Assembly: GCA_948099385.1 (NCBI GenBank)
Contig: CANUEZ040000105.1
Coordinates: 2,243,001-2,307,000, forward strand
DNA: 64,000 bases
Source: Fasciola hepatica
Lineage: Eukaryota > Platyhelminthes > Trematoda > Plagiorchiida > Fasciolidae
Reading direction: 5' to 3'
Below are positions 1 through 12,700 of the stretch, one piece after another. The position numbers were made by a program, and so were the translations under genes. How positions within the stretch are numbered: the stretch's first letter is position 1; each line of letters begins with the position of its first letter. Under the pieces are notes generated by a model that was not told the DNA's origin, searched no databases, and was given only the letters and a program-made list of their open reading frames with translations.

Positions 1-814
1 TGGGGTCTAGGCCACATAGCTTTTAAGACATATCCCAATCAGACCGGTTTATCAAAAACCATAACTATTCATGGGTAGTTTACGATATAGGGCGATGGTA
101 AATTTTACAAAAACAATTTGGTCTTCGGAAGGATCACTATATAAAAACATTATTTGAGAATCATTCCACCCAGATTATCTTATGCCACTGTGACAGAATG
201 AATAACTTGAAGGCTAGTCTGATTACTAGGCATGAGTCCTGATAAGCGCACAAAGTTTCATTGGAACTCATTTTGTACACATAAGTGAATAGACACAGAA
301 ACGAGTCACACTGTGCATCTGTCTGTATACGCTGAAAAAATGGAACTAAGCTCCCAAGTGACTTGGATTATTGACTTCCCCATAGATCGTCCTGCCTTGA
401 TTCCTGGTGAGGCAGCAATACTCCGTTTTAAATTATTTCATCGTTATGTGTACAGGCTCTAGTTGTAAACAAATTCAACTTTGAAGTTTTCGAATGAATC
501 AGTCAGTAGTGATGAAGCTGAGCCTACTTCATATAACCTACGGGGTGGGGTTCTACAGCCAGTCCAAGTTGAGGTTCTTTGTGACAGTTTATTACTGGAC
601 CCTTTTTATCAAAATAATACTTGTTTGCGTTTAGTTTTTTAGATCATCAGCTTGGTTTTTCTCTTATACGTTTTGTCCTGGGTCACTGACAGCTTGTTAT
701 ACGCGAGAACGACGTGGATAAATTTGGTTTCAAATGTGCCTACCTACAGATGACCAGATTTGACTAGGTTATTACATTGCGCATCGATTTTCTGATCTGC
801 TCCGACTCGTTTCA
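1..814. other. No recognisable feature
   Basis: AT-rich sequence without a long open frame, tRNA-like box or clear repeat. I see nothing that can be annotated here. Confidence 0.5.
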
Positions 815-990
815 CAAACTGATGACCGGAGGTTCTCAATTAGTCTTCCTGGATGAATTAGGAATCTTTTCTCCAGGCTTCGATTCTTGCCACGGCCAAT
901 CACTTTCCCCATTTAGCAGTCACTGACTGACCGTGACCCCGGTCCGTAAATGTTGCTCCAGTATTATATGCTAGAAAGTAAGATATTATT
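815..990 (+). mobile_element. SINE-A fragment (tRNA-derived SINE), copy 1
   Basis: Partial copy of a tRNA-derived SINE family that recurs at about 15.7, 39.4 and 52.4 kb. A degenerate B-box (around 877-889) is followed by a body shared with the other copies: a 'CACGGCC' stretch, then a 'TCACTTTCCCCATTT' stretch at 901-916, then a T-rich tail ending in an ATT repeat near 985. The tRNA-like A-box half is not convincing, so this is probably a 5'-decayed copy. SINEs are transcribed by RNA polymerase III and mobilised by a partner LINE; nothing here shows which partner. Confidence 0.5.
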
Positions 991-2086
991 ATTATTTTAT
1001 TATCGTTATCTTGTGGTAACCGGGAATGATCACACTGATGGAGCTTACTGGATATCACTGCATTTTTTGTGCTTAATTTTCCAACCGGAAATGTAAAAAT
1101 CCACTTTTTCTGGCAAATCGCTTGTGAACAATCCAACAATTTGGTTTAGGCACTGATTTTGCAAACGTTACATCTAAAAGTCTCGTTTACCGCTGGCAGC
1201 GGTCAAACACTGATCCCGGTGAACTTTGGCCTTGTGCTCACGAATTCGAATGATGACCTCGACAGTCATTTTCCCATTCGACGATATACAACTAGGAAAA
1301 CTCTTCTCCAGAAAATTGTTATCGTGATTGCACAAAAGACGGAAGAACTAGATGATAAATATGTCAATGTTTTCCTCGACAATTGTCCGATTAGCTTGCA
1401 TTTCAGACGGATAATGTTCCAATCCCCTTTCAAGATGGCATCCTCAGTACAAAACGTATAGTCGCTTCTGCTGAGTTTGCTTTGAAGTCCTCATTTTGAT
1501 TAGCTTCAGATCTTGAAGATATTCTTGAAATTTCCTGATGGATAACTGAAGGTGTGTGCGAATTTCCGGTTCTTTGTAATTACTGCCGAATCAAGTAGTC
1601 TGAATGTTTGGCCATTTCGTTTTTGCCCGACTTTTGCCATTCAGTCTACTGCATCCATTGATAGAATTCGATCAGGCTTTCGAGCAATACCCCGAGTATC
1701 ACCAGGTAGCGCGGTCCAGGAAGTGAGCTCCATACAGACCTAAATGTGCCGTTATTGACTAGGTTATCATTTGCCATCTGAAACAGGTTTCATCGATGTT
1801 AGGCTGGACTAAGTCGTTAGTTTTTTCCATGAACATCTCCAGTGTTCCTAGTTGCGCTTTTTGTACCATGAAATAAATAGGACTCAAATTTGTCCAATAT
1901 TATTGCATTTTCTTATCATTTTTCCAGTGTCCCCGTAGTGTTTCATATTCTTGGGCCTGATTTCCGTTGGGAAAGATTCGAAAAAAGATGCATGTTGCGA
2001 CATGATAAATGCAAGCTTTAGATATCTTGAAACAATTTTGTCACAATAGTTTTAAACATTTGTGTTGGTTGTAGCCTAGGTTGTTG
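991..2086. other. No recognisable feature
   Basis: Contains an open frame of 100 codons (1159-1461, +) whose translation shows no family motif, and shorter ones. No evidence for a gene. Confidence 0.45.
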
Positions 2087-2239
2087 GTTGCCATGATGTT
2101 CTGATCGTTGAGCTTGGCGTTTAGATCGCAAACGTTTCATCACCAGTCGAGGTGACATCGTCAGTGCATGTCACCTCGACTGGTGATGATACGTTTGCGA
2201 TCTAAACGCCAAGCTCAGCGATCAGAACATTATGGCAAC
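2087..2239. repeat. Fold-back hairpin, 71-bp arms, hammerhead-like core
   Basis: Left arm 2087-2157 and right arm 2169-2239 are reverse complements with three mismatches by hand comparison, separated by 11 bases. Each arm contains the dispersed motif 'GCGATCTAAACGCC' preceded by 'GGTGATGA', also found near 49.9, 50.4 and 51.4 kb. The structure could form a cruciform in DNA or a long hairpin in RNA. It resembles two head-to-head copies of a retroelement terminus. The arms are well preserved compared with the surrounding sequence, suggesting either youth or correction between arms. Confidence 0.85.
2116..2164 (-). ncRNA. Hammerhead-ribozyme-like motif (copy a)
   Basis: Read on the minus strand: CTGACGA (2158-2164), then a six-base-pair stem GTCACC/GGTGAT with a six-base loop, then GAAA (2135-2138), then a five-base-pair stem CGTTT/AAACG, then CC. 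This is the order of a hammerhead core (CUGANGA, stem II, GAAA, stem III, cleavage site). Two caveats: the expected U before the cleavage base is C in this and the related copies, and stem I is not evident because the copy ends at the centre of the hairpin. Minimal hammerheads are known in Penelope-like elements. Activity is not claimed. Confidence 0.4.
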
Positions 2240-5200
2240 AATTTTGTCAGAAATATTGGTAGTCATTTAAAGGTTACCGCAGATAACCGGTTTACAGTCG
2301 AATAATCTTGGGGTATTCATATCCTCCGTGTATCAAACAATATGTCTGCTTTGTAAGTGTGGAGGTGAAACCTTCGTTTCTGTCGTTCGTATTAACGGCA
2401 GTGGGGCAATGTTTTGGTCAGCTAGGATACGCGACCTTTGGGAGATTTGTTCATCAGTGATATAAGTACCGTGCTAGAAACCCGTGCCCCGTCGTTTTCA
2501 TTAAGACATGTAGGAAGAATGCTAAAAGTTCAAGCTGAGGTAAATTGGCTTTCATTGTTTGTATGCAAATGTCTTGGTGTGTGTTCGTGTGTGTCTAAGA
2601 TCTTTGTTCTCAACAAAAGCTTCTGAAAAGCTTTTAGTGTGCTTCCAAGGAATCATTGGCCAACAGTGGGAAGTACGGAAGGACCGTCCATTTGGATGCT
2701 TTTTTTACAAGTTTTTCTACCCATATAACTGCGCTCTGCCACAAGCTGTTTTAGCCGGCAAGTATTCACCCGTCCTAAGTAGTATACAAGATTGGAGAGA
2801 AGGAAGCACACCGAAGGGCCAGGATTTGAATATGACCATTATGCCTCATTCATAAACTTTTGTTTTGGTATTATTAAACTAAGATAGTTCGAAGCCATTT
2901 GAGTTTTCTTACTGGAGTTATTGGGACAGAACAGAACACTACTGCTTCAAACAGCTTACCAGTTCGTCAGCATACATAATAAAATTATCGTACAACAGGT
3001 GACAGTGTTATTTTGCCACAGGAAAATTATAGACTCGAGCAACTTATGCTGGACAGAGGAACTAGAATTTGATGTTGATCTTCTCGCAATTAGTTCGGAT
3101 GATCGTACAATTAGTTGTCTAAAGATCAGTACCAATTTGTGATCGATCCAAGACCAGTGGCAGTCTTTTTTGACCCATTTCTATCTAATCTGAATCACTG
3201 GGTGTGCATGAACACGAGCACAAATGGCTACAAATCTCGATTTTTCCGAATCCTTTATTTCATACAAGTCAAGTCGATAACACCGCAAATTATCACAAAA
3301 AATACATATGTTTGTTAGTGTGACTAAAATCCTTCGAAGCAAAATTGTAACCAATTCAGTGATAGCTGTGATAAGATCCTTGATAAAACACAAATATTGA
3401 ATTAATAATAATTTTGGAAGAAGTATTGATGAAAACCTATTTCAAAAATCTCTCAGCATTTCATATAAACGAGTAAGGATTTCAAAGTGACCACAAGGCC
3501 TATCCAGCTGTTCATATTAATTAGTGCTGCTCAGCTAACCTTGAAGGACTGTTTACTAAAAAACAGGAATTTATTCTTCTAAATAATTTTCCAAATGTTT
3601 CACGGACTGCCACTTGAGTGGGAGAAAAGTGGAATCCAAGGGAGTTTTGTCTCCAACTCATGAAAACAAAATAATCAGTGATGCCTTGATTATCTAACTG
3701 CTTGTGCGGATCGCTCTGTCCATCAATCATTCACTCAAGCAGTCATACAAATGCAAACTCCCTTTTCTGCTCACTAGTTCATGCCACCAATCATTAGGTT
3801 ATCCCTTTTCGTTCATTCATTCACAGTCAATCAATTAGTTTAATAGCCTTTCTATTCGTTGAAATAAATAAACAAAATTCATCAAGCGATTTATACTAGT
3901 AGATCAACACAAACAAAAAACGTATTCACTTCGAGATTTGGTTCTCTGAATCGTCACAACCGAACTATTTTTTTTTCTTTGGGTAACCATTGGCTTTCCT
4001 TGCTCTTTTAAGTCTCACAAAGGATGGGGTTAGTTTGACTGGGGATATTATGTGGCAAAATGTGAAAAGCATGGAAGAATTGCGTGTTGGACCTTGCTGT
4101 CACCTAGGGATGGGAGAAATCCTCGTACAAAATGGGGAACCATATCTGAGTGATCCGGAACAGATGTGTTCTGTGCATTGTGACGTGAAGACCTCCAAAC
4201 CGCCCAACGGAGGTGAGTGCAATGTATCCGGTCTGGACCGGATTTGAAGTGCATTGGAAATTGATGCTTTATATGTAGAACTGTACGGGAAAATTGTGGG
4301 GTCCGTGCAATACTATTTCTATTCACGGTTGGGAAAACGACAAAGTGATTTTTCTAATCGTGATGAAGCACTTTGGTCAGTAAAACAATCAAGTTTTTTT
4401 AAAATGATTCATCATGCAGTACGAGCTCACAGATCACCACTGAAGACCATAGGAGCAAGATGCAGCAGTTTCGTTCTTGTTACTTTACATATCCACCGAA
4501 CCCCAAAAGATACTTGAAGCCGAATTGTGTGACGGTGAGTCATAAACGTTGATATTGGACTATGCGGGATGACTGGCATTGATTTGCTTACCTGGAATAC
4601 AGATAGATATAGCGAACATAAATCACTGGCTTTGAAAGCGAACAGTTCCTGATTCACACAGCGATCTACTCCGATGATGGCATCTTCGAGTAGAGGGTGG
4701 GGCCGATTGAGACTCGCATGTACGACTTATACGGCTCAGAAACAAAGTATGTCGGTTATTTGGACACAGCAATCTGTCCTACGGGTGTAGTGGAATCATA
4801 CACTTAGCATGCACCACTCGTTTGCGAAATAGGAAACCCGAATGAACACGATTTCCGGAAACATTTTGTGTAAAAGTAATATAATCTCGAATGCCGACTC
4901 GCATTTGGGTTGTGATATGCTTCACAACATCGTCTGCTAAATGTCGATTGTGTGATTTCTAATTTGGATCTAAACGTCAGTAGTAAATGTTAAAGCGTTC
5001 GCTATGCTCTACGAATGGCTGAAGAAGGAAGTACAAATTTCTTCCATAGAAGTCGAATTAGAAACAGGACAGGTCTGGACAAAAGATTACCACTGATCAT
5101 CTACCAGTCTATTTCAGAAGAGCAAACAAACACGTCTACCTTTATGAAAACTCAGGACACGTGAATGATTGAAATGTATATAGGTAAATGCTGTCAAACA

Positions 5201-8200
5201 CAAAAATAACGGTGAGGTACGTCGAAGGCTGTGAATGAACCAAAGTTCCATCAAGTCTTACTTGAACCTACGTGTTGAGGTATTCAGCCAACAGATCTTC
5301 TCAATCTCTGACAGATTTTCAGTCTTGCTTTGAATTGATTCCAACTCGTTCTGTTTACCCTTGGCTGTATAATTCTGATATAAGTCAAGTACAGTACGGA
5401 TGATGATCTGAAAGCCGGAGCTTGAGGTTTCTAAAGCCTGTGCTCCTAGATTTGCAGCATTTTTTGAACAGCAATCTATTCAACCTTTTTGTAGATAAAG
5501 ATTAAATTCTCACTAATTGGATATTTGTTTGTATTGCAGCCGTTTTCGAAAAAGATGCCAACAAGTCTGTCTACCTTATTGAAGGCGTTTGAGACTGTAT
5601 TATTCAAAAGTGTGGTCACCCAAGTTTATTGTATTTATCTACACAACATTAGCGCTAATTCTGATTGCGGAGACTGCTTGATTAGGTTGATATCTATTCG
5701 AATAGACTGATACTTTTTATTTCCTTCACCAAAGCACTCTCCGTATTCTTCACAATACTGACGTAACTGTCATACTTTACATTCCACGCGTGACAACCTT
5801 TTTCGTCACGCTCGGTTTATTTCTTCCCCTTGCCCAACATTAAGGGGAGTCAGCGGGGGAGACATTATTGAGAAGCATTCACTCAATAAACCTAATTTTC
5901 TCTTACGCAAGGAAAAATGGTCGCTTTGGGATGCCTTGACACTGAAATTATAAGCTAATATCTATTGCACGGAAGTTCAAACGACTTTTTTAACTGTATT
6001 TCTTTTCGTTGTCATTCAGATTCCTCGAACATAAAGACGTATCTTTTGATATCCGATTTCATTTATGCTGCCAGCCTGGCTTGGTAAAGTCTTCTCCAGT
6101 TGTCTTCTGGTGAACCGTTACCGTACAAAAGATTTACTGTTGGATAACTTGGAGGTTAGCTGAAAGCATTTTCTACAAACATATATTATTTTTGGGGTCA
6201 GATACATACATTTACTGATTATCAAGTATTTTTATTTTCGTGCCAAATGAATTGTACATTACCAACTGATACTGGTCGGTCCACTGCTCCGTATTCTTCA
6301 AAGCATTTCCTCCCTCGTCTAGGTCTTCAAAATTGGGAATTTTTTTGTAGCCGGGTCTCTACGCATGCAGAATGGTACTGGTTTCCTCATTGTTTGTTTA
6401 CGGTAGACCCGGAAATCCTAGTGAATGATTTCATTTGCCATCTCCTTCGATGGCCCAAAGGTTTTCTCTTTCCACTTTCACATAGTTAATTTATATTTTC
6501 ACGATCCCTTATCATCATTTGCATATTGGTTCCTTTCTGTTTTATGCAAATGCCGAACATTTACCATTCACTGAGATCACAAAGGAGTTCGTTAGTTCAG
6601 TACTGAGTTGAACTATTTACGCGGCTAAATTATTAGTCTTGATCTGATCCCCAACAATAGTCTGTTTGTTTTCAAGTCTGTAAGGCAAGAATGCGGTGTG
6701 ATCCATAGGTTCAGTGACTATCCATTCGGTTGTTGAGCATAGAGATGATGAAGTTCGTTAGTCTTTGGAAGCAATTCCGGAATGTTTGAGGTTTGCTAAT
6801 AGAAAGAATCTCTTTCATTTGAGATCAAAATATCGGCTTATCAGACAGTCGAGTTATGAGTTGTTCGTGCTACTTGTTTGTCAAATCTCGAAACTTTCGC
6901 ATCCCCAACTTAGTCTAAGAGGTTTAGCTGCCACTCGATCGTGAATCATGCAATGACTGAAGTTCGGGTTTCCGGCTTTTCAGCCAATATAGTGAGTTAT
7001 TTTTGGTTTGCAATAAAAACGGGCACATAAGTCGAAAACAAAATACACAATCTATTTTTGTAAAAATTATGCTACATTTTTCGATTTCCCTCTTTAAATT
7101 TCTCAGTTTGCTTCTCTAAAGCGCTTGCCTGCAGCATATATTCGGGCATCTAAAGTAGGAACAATACGTTATACACAACGAAACGGAATTTATCGTCCGC
7201 CCGTTTTTCAGTCATTGCTATAGGTTTCAGCAAACAACAGCTTACTTCTAATAACTGAATCTCGTTTATTGGGATTTATATGTCCCGTAACAGTAGCAGT
7301 AACAACCACCGAAAATGCGTGAAATACATTTTCCCCGGGATGCTTTTCGGAAGGCAAGAATACAATTTAGAGCAATTTGGGTCCGGGACAGTTTCGAGGT
7401 ATTTCTGTAAGCACTGCATTGAGATGCCACAAAGTTGTCAAGGACATAAATGTCGCTAGGTTTCAACTGTGGAGTTTTTTCAAAGTTGAAAACAGTTGAT
7501 CGCTGTGCAGTTTTTTTCTTCTGGCGTGACCTTGGTAGTGTGCACAAGGTTCTCAATATGATAGATTTTTTCGACATATATATTCCTCAGCGTCATCCGT
7601 CACGTTTGAACTATTAGACCGAATTTCAGACATATGTGCCGAAGATCCCACTAAAGATAATTCATTCCTCACCTTCAAATCTGTTTTCCTCATCTAACTA
7701 TTTCTTCTCTCATGTCAACTTTCCCGATCGATATTACAGAAATAGAAAGACTATCGCTAGTTTGTCCACTACGACTAGAACAGGCATAAGAGCAAACCGA
7801 TTGACCGGTCTGGCTTCCAGATCCGGTGCCATTACACTCGTCATTGGTAATGGAATCCAAACGAATCGAGTATCGAAATATCCCATCGATCAAACCGAAG
7901 ACGGACAAGGAACAAAAGCGATACCAAAGAGGTTAGAATGAGCATAAGAGTGAGCAAAATGTCGGTGCTACATGATAAATTAACTTATCGTCACAAATAC
8001 GAATACATGTTTCTACTTTTCAAATTAAAAAACTAATTGCACTGGGTGATGCGTAAAGAGTCATTCCAAACGTCGTTTGTATTCAAGGTGCACGGCAACG
8101 AAAATGGATTAGACTACTAGACAGCGTAATCAGTCTTGAGCCAATAAGAAATACAGCCTCCGGAAAGTGGGAAAACTTGAAGTAGGTCAAAACAGGGCAA

Positions 8201-9490
8201 ATAGGGGCCAAATTTCATTACTTCGGGGTTGTTTCTATCTAGTTCTACTTACGTCTAATGGCATATAGATTTTGGTAAAAGTTTACCAGTTGTTTATAAA
8301 AACTTGACGGTTTTGCTTGCAATTAGTCACTGTTTCGACTGTCGCTGACCACTAATCTCAAACTTGATAGAAATAAGGAACTTCGGGCATTTAAGAGCAT
8401 TAGCTACAATGCTTTGTAAATAACAACGCACTTTCAATTCGGAAACACAGTGAGTACTTACTTTGTATAACCTCTAAAATGAGCGTAATATATGCACCAA
8501 AGTGATTGGGTAAAAGGGCCACGCAACCCCTACACAAGGAAAGCATTTAAAAGAATGCGATTGTCTTATGGTTTGCTTTAGCGCCTAACTCTGTGCAAGC
8601 TCCAGTCCAGTCAATTACTAGGTCACTGATTGTTCAGTAACCCCAAATGGTTTGCCTAATTAGTCTCAAACATTTGTTCTATATAAGTTTGCATACTTTT
8701 TCAGTTTACAGTGTATCGTGCATACGATGAGATACGTGTTTAAAGAAATAGCAGGACACTTCCGAGCTCTTTCTCGCAGGGGAACCGTTTGAACCTTCAA
8801 CAGCACAATCATACAACATCTAGTTGATGCTGGACTCCAGATGGATACAAAGAAGGCTTTCAAATCAGTCATGGTCACATTCAGAATCCACAACAAATGA
8901 CTAATCAAGGGACTGATCACGGCGGCCAAAGGTCAAATCCGGAACTGTGGAGTTCACGCAACCTCGTGCAACCCCGTTTTTCTTGCCACGGCCGTAACAA
9001 GTGTTCTCTCTGTAGTAATTATGTACAGAGTCCCCAGGCCCTCACATTTGGCAGTCAGCACCGATTTTGTGTTTTTCTGAAACTACACACTGAAACCTAA
9101 ATTTACTTACATCAGTGTTACAAGGACCATTGGGTTTCAGTATGTTGTCAAGTCACTAGATTTGTACACATCTGCTCATCTACAGCAAATTTAATCATTT
9201 CACAAAGTCTACTCTGTCTCAGGTGATACATTGACAAGAAATTTCTTCGTGGAACAGGCTTTTCATAAAAAAGATACGCGAACGTTTTTGGGATTGTGTT
9301 TGGATGATGAGACAACATTTCCTTGAGGCGCACGACCGGTTTTACAGCTTTTGCCGCTCATCAGGTATGCATACCCGGCACTGCTCCACCCAATCACCCC
9401 TATACTTGAGCAATTCACAGTTGGCTTACAGCTGTAAGCTCATTCGAATCAAATAGAGTGTGCGTGGACAGAGAGTCCATTTTCTGAGTC
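2240..9490. other. Featureless unique-looking DNA
   Basis: About 7 kb with only short open frames (the longest are 103 codons at 7266-7577 on the minus strand and 101 codons at 7636-7941 on the plus strand). None shows a recognisable domain. A cysteine-bearing frame at 8897-9100 was considered and left uncalled. No tRNA, long microsatellite or clear transposon could be recognised, although ancient repeats too decayed to see are likely. Confidence 0.4.
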
Positions 9491-9707
9491 ACGCGGTGAT
9501 TCTACCGAAGTCAATTCGTCCGTTAACGCGGCTAATCTTCAGAACGAGGACACATGGTCCCAAGTATGGATTTTCGATATGAGTAGTGTGACACTGTATC
9601 TGGATGCCATACTACTCATGTCGGAAATCCATGCTTGAGACTATATTTCGTCGTTCTGAAGGTTAGCCGTGGTAACCGACGAATACACTTTGGGAGAATC
9701 ACCGTGT
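9491..9707. repeat. Fold-back hairpin, 97-bp arms
   Basis: Left arm 9491-9587 and right arm 9611-9707 are reverse complements at roughly four-fifths identity by hand comparison, with a 23-base loop. The right arm contains 'CTGAAGGTTAGCCGTGGTA' (9656-9674) followed by ACCGACGAA, closely related to the core of the hairpin at 14.5 kb. It therefore appears to be an older member of that second fold-back family. Confidence 0.75.
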
Positions 9708-12700
9708 TATTCTAAAGCTAGACTGCTCCGTACGATTCAAATAAAATTGCAGCTGTAGGTGAACATTCTTCCTAGCAGGACGATTATAATGGGACTGTTT
9801 ACTCAGTTCCAAGCCTTAATCTCAGTTTTCATGCATTATTTGTTAAAGTTTGATAAAGTAATATTTTTCACTTGGAAGGAAACAGTGCATCGAAATACAG
9901 TTGAAATAAATCAGTAAATTTGCAATTGCTTCATTTTAGGCCTGCTCACCTCTGAACGATTTATTAGGATGGCCATAATCAGGAACTAGTTATCCATTCA
10001 CAGAATTCAAACTAAAAACACATCGCTAGATCCTCACTCATGTAGATCGTCGAAAAACTCTTAAAAAGCATATGAGCTTGGTCGTACGTAGATTCATCAA
10101 AAGGCTTGTGTGTGCGTGAGTGCGTGTGCCCATATGTTAATATATTCGGAATTCGATGGTGAACATAGGTGACCAAAAGGGCGGTATCAGAGTTACATCG
10201 GTTTAAACTAGCAACCAAATAGCCGAATCGTATTCACTATGCTTCTCTCCGTTTATCCGAGCCAATCGCAAGGCACAGGCAGTACGATTGTGACATGTAT
10301 TGTTCGGTTTAGGAAGAGGCACAGTGCGTGAGTAGGTAAACTTGTGAGCAAGCGATACAAGCAAATTTTACATGCACGCGTTCCTGTCTGCCAGAAGAAA
10401 AACATAGTTATAGAAACCACTTCATGTATGGTTGAGGGACGGACAAACTAAAGAGACGATATTAGAATTGAAACATTTCTGAATTAAGCAAAAAAACAGC
10501 GTCCATGTTACAACAATCGGGAACAGACCAACCATTAGCACTTTCTGAAAGAAAGGAAGCCAAATTACGCCACATTTCTTAGCGTACTGCCACATTAGTA
10601 TACTTGATAATCAGTAGCATCAAGGCTCACCCGTTATCAGTGTTCGACTGAGGCACTCGTCGAAGAACTCACTCAGCACGCGTGTTTGCTATTACCATTA
10701 CAGTGCAAAACTACCAAGTCATAACCAAGCCTCAAGCGAGACGTGTACTTTGTGAATTAGAAGAGAGTTAACTGCGAGGCTATCCAGGAGAACTCACAAC
10801 GGCTAACTTTGCATCAGATTTCTGATATGATGCCAAATCGCCATTGACTTGGAATGGCAACCGCTAGGTGCATGATGAATGGCTTCTCCTGTAGGTCGTG
10901 AACATAACCAGGACATTACAAAAACCCACTCCGTTGGCTTAGGCCATAATGGAATATTATGACTGCAGAAACGTATATCATCCGGAACACAGGTGCTGTA
11001 GTTATGACTTTCACGTCATTTAAAATTAGTTTTCTCCACAGAGATTGCTGGGCACCCAGAAATACCTTTTCTAGACCAGTGATACAAACATTATTCCAAC
11101 CTGTTTGAAGAGAAGGAAAACACGCGCAGAATTCACAAGAGACCACACTTGAGAACGAGCAAAAACACAGTGTAAAACAGGAAAAATATCAAACCAATAA
11201 ATGGATGCCCTACGCAGATCTTTGTTTGTTTGAGATGAGCTACATACTCCGCGTCCAAGAGAGATAAGCGGCAACAGATTAACAAATATCGCAAACGCAG
11301 AAAACTTGAAAGTCTCTTCGCGTTGAGCAACACACCCCGTTTCTTGAACAAGCGCTGGCTTATCTGCTTGACAAGATATCTAACCGCGCGTACGGACAGG
11401 AGTGACCCGTACTCACCGGAAATGAGGATGCAAAAACAATCAGATCAAAAGGCCTTGAAGTGCCGAATGGTAAGACCACGTCAGATGAACTATTAGTTCC
11501 CTTCCTGAGTTCACCTCATCCCCTAGCCAAAGCAATCGCTGTTTTTGTCCTCCTACTAATCCGGATGTAAGTGACAAGCTATTCGTCGTGACCCGGTTAT
11601 CATCGTTATCGTACTAACAGATCAAAGGGGATGACATGTTTGTTTTGTACTTTTTTGCTTCGAACAATGAACGAATAACTGGATGGAACTTCCGGACACA
11701 AAACTGATTAGATAGTTGCGTGGGTAGTTGGTAACACTGTGACTTACTGCATTAGCGGCGAATCGCCTCGTCTAAAATGAAAGTAGGGCTCCGTTTGCTT
11801 TTTAAATAGGAAGTAAAAGATTTTGAAATTATCAGTCAATGAAATTACGGATGATGGTATGATTGAATTTCTGGAAGTAGTAAAATACGATTCGCCATGT
11901 TGTGTCAGTGATCCATTCATCATTGAAAAACAATGGAAGCACTGTACAACCTCCATCGTGTTAGGAATCATAACAGATGTATATCTACCGAGTCGCCACT
12001 GAGATTCGCAGTTAGGGTAAACGAATGTGAATCAAACACCTGACCATCAGACTATCCAGCCCGGTTGACATCCACCTGTTGGAAATCAATACTGATTGAT
12101 ACAGCACCCTTCTGTCAATGGCCTAGAGTGTTAACAAGCGACTGACTGCACTGCGATCGACTCCTGTGATAGGCAGCTTCTCTGTATGGACTTAAGTAAA
12201 TTAGAGACTTTCTTTTGTGAAAACATTTGCAGAGTTTAAATATTGCGTGACTCTGATTGGCGGCTGCTGACTTCAGACACGGATTACAAAGCTGCTTGGT
12301 GGTTCTATGATTTTCAGGGGGGTAAATTGAGTGTTGAAACTGTTTTAATGAGCCTTAATGCATACGTCTAATCACCAACGGTTCATATTTACATATTATA
12401 TTTAGGCTAACTAAATATGCTCGTTCCATAGAAGTTCATAGCTAATAGTAAATGCACATGTTTAGCTTAAGTGCATTCTAAATGGGCTTCCTAAGGGAAA
12501 GAAGGGAGTGAGGGAAAACGGAGTACTCCGGAAAGATGACTTCTGAGTAGAATTACCGCAGAAATAGAGACCAAGAAGATGTCTATTCAAATCCTGAAAT
12601 TATGGCCAGAATTTAATTGAAATTTAAAGGAAACGTTCATCAATGTGGTCGCTAATGAAATTAAAATTGTTTTCGAGATGATTCGTAATTCAGTGTTTTT

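Noticed and set aside
4690..4860. Text resembling 'LYGSET' of a non-LTR RT tail (YDLYGSETKYVGYLDTA)
   Set aside because: Too short, no neighbouring blocks in order, and frame context uninformative.
8897..9100. Frame with C-x5-CSLC-like cysteines, resembling the zinc-binding linker before a PLE endonuclease
   Set aside because: Only the cysteine spacing matches; no RT connector or GIY-YIG motif is readable on either side, and part of it resembles the SINE-A 'TTCTTGCCACGGCC' stretch.
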